DNA of 13,914 nt from an uncultured Collinsella sp. (GTDB lineage Bacteria; Actinomycetota; Coriobacteriia; Coriobacteriales; Coriobacteriaceae). Location of the stretch: positions 1-13,914 of the forward strand of contig CABQHR010000027.1 in NCBI GenBank assembly GCA_902463875.1. Direction: 5' to 3'. The notes beneath the pieces are model-generated. The model did no database searches, was not told the DNA's origin, and saw nothing but the letters and a program-made list of their open reading frames with translations. Positions within the stretch are counted from its first letter, which is position 1; each line of letters starts with the position of its first letter. This document shows, one piece after another, positions 13,387 to 13,914 of this stretch. The translations under genes and the position numbers were made by a program.

Positions 13387-13914
13387 CTAGGCGTGGGATT
13401 TGGCGCGGGCGAGGGCTAGGCCTACGGCGGCGATGGCGGCGGCGAAGAGTACGGTGACGCCCAGGTCGCAGGCGATGTCACCCAGCACGGCAGACGTCAG
13501 GTCCGCGGCGAGCGCCTTGCCGATCGCGTCGTTCACCCAATATGTCGGCACAAAGTGCGCTGCCGTCTGCACGGCCGAGCCCATGAGCGACAGTGGCATC
13601 CAGGCGCCGCCCAAAAACGTCATGAGCATGCCAAGCAGGTTGCCCACGCCGTTGAGCAGCTCCTCGCGCGCACCCAGGCTCGACAGCGCAAAGCCAACAG
13701 CCAGGGGCGTGCACGCCAGGGCAAACGTTGCCGCCAGCGCTAGGCACACGCGACCCACGCCGACCTCGGCAACCGCGCTGGCAAAGCCCACGACGCCCAT
13801 CATGCTCGACACGAGCCAGATGCAGACGGAGAGCACGGCGGCGGCCGCGAACACAGCGAGCGAACGCTGGCGCTCAGAGACCGGGCTGGCATCCATGCGG
13901 CGCACGCGCTCGGG
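13387..13914 (-). CDS. ABC-2 type transporter permease, C-terminal part (5' end cut by window edge)
   Basis: 175 codons are visible, open to the right edge. Hydrophobic segments lie at about 19-45 (SLAVFAAAAVLSVCIWLVSS), 55-80, 90-112 (NLLGMLMTFLGGAWMPLSLM) and 140-170. The preceding MDASPVSERQRSLA resembles the cytosolic loop of ABC-2 permeases, and FLGGAWMPLSLM followed by FVPTYWVNDAI is the typical late loop before the last helix. Such permeases pair with a separate ATPase, which should lie outside the window; the LolD-type ATPase at 12508 is a different class and separated by a repeat. Substrate unknown. The TAG stop is followed within a few bases by repeat copy C. Confidence 0.8.
   Translation of the reverse strand, partial: PERVRRMDASPVSERQRSLAVFAAAAVLSVCIWLVSSMMGVVGFASAVAEVGVGRVCLALAATFALACTPLAVGFALSSLGAREELLNGVGNLLGMLMTFLGGAWMPLSLMGSAVQTAAHFVPTYWVNDAIGKALAADLTSAVLGDIACDLGVTVLFAAAIAAVGLALARAKSHA

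Overview
The window is a GC-rich chromosomal stretch, almost fully coding, with the gene set and repeat style of a gut actinobacterium of the class Coriobacteriia. Collinsella is the most likely genus, but this rests on protein character, GC-rich third positions and general recognition, not on a search. Twelve protein genes are supported, eleven on the minus strand and one (7202-8158) on the plus strand. Two run off the window ends. I see no rRNA, tRNA or CRISPR array.

Layout in minus-strand transcription order, from the right end: the C-terminal part of an ABC-2 type permease (13387 to the edge); a two-gene ABC exporter operon of LolD/MacB-type ATPase (12508-13221) and large double-FtsX permease (9833-12499); and a DUF362 protein with two 4Fe-4S clusters (8410-9615). 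These units are separated by palindromic REP/REPIN-like repeats. At 8159-8400 the minus-strand genes converge with a membrane-anchored alpha/beta hydrolase (7202-8158). That intergenic stretch holds a 132-nt element with perfect 21-bp terminal inverted repeats and a strong bidirectional terminator.

Divergent from the hydrolase is a PAQR/hemolysin III membrane protein (6332-7015). The shared intergenic region carries a clear promoter for the hydrolase, framed by two copies of a 14-bp palindrome that look like an operator pair. Further along are a CNNM/CorC-type CBS-domain membrane protein (4848-6221) in an operon with a stand-alone homologue of the cyanophycin-synthetase N-terminal domain (3978-4823); a YtxH protein and a PRC-barrel protein with overlapping stop and start (3452-3841, 2697-3452); a membrane-anchored polysaccharide-deacetylase-like protein that appears to have lost its metal ligands (1218-2624); and a PRC-barrel plus MgtE-N protein (1-889, cut by the edge) behind a roughly 200-nt leader with strong hairpins.

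Functional reading: the left half is a cell-envelope and divalent-metal neighbourhood (MgtE-N/PRC, CNNM, PAQR, YtxH, PRC-barrel, deacetylase-like). The right half is export plus an iron-sulfur protein. The most notable items are the dispersed repeat family placed at gene 3' ends, the 132-nt inverted-repeat element, the twin operator, the apparent pseudo-deacetylase and the orphan cyanophycin-synthetase N-domain. I found no obvious defence island or other complete new multi-gene system.
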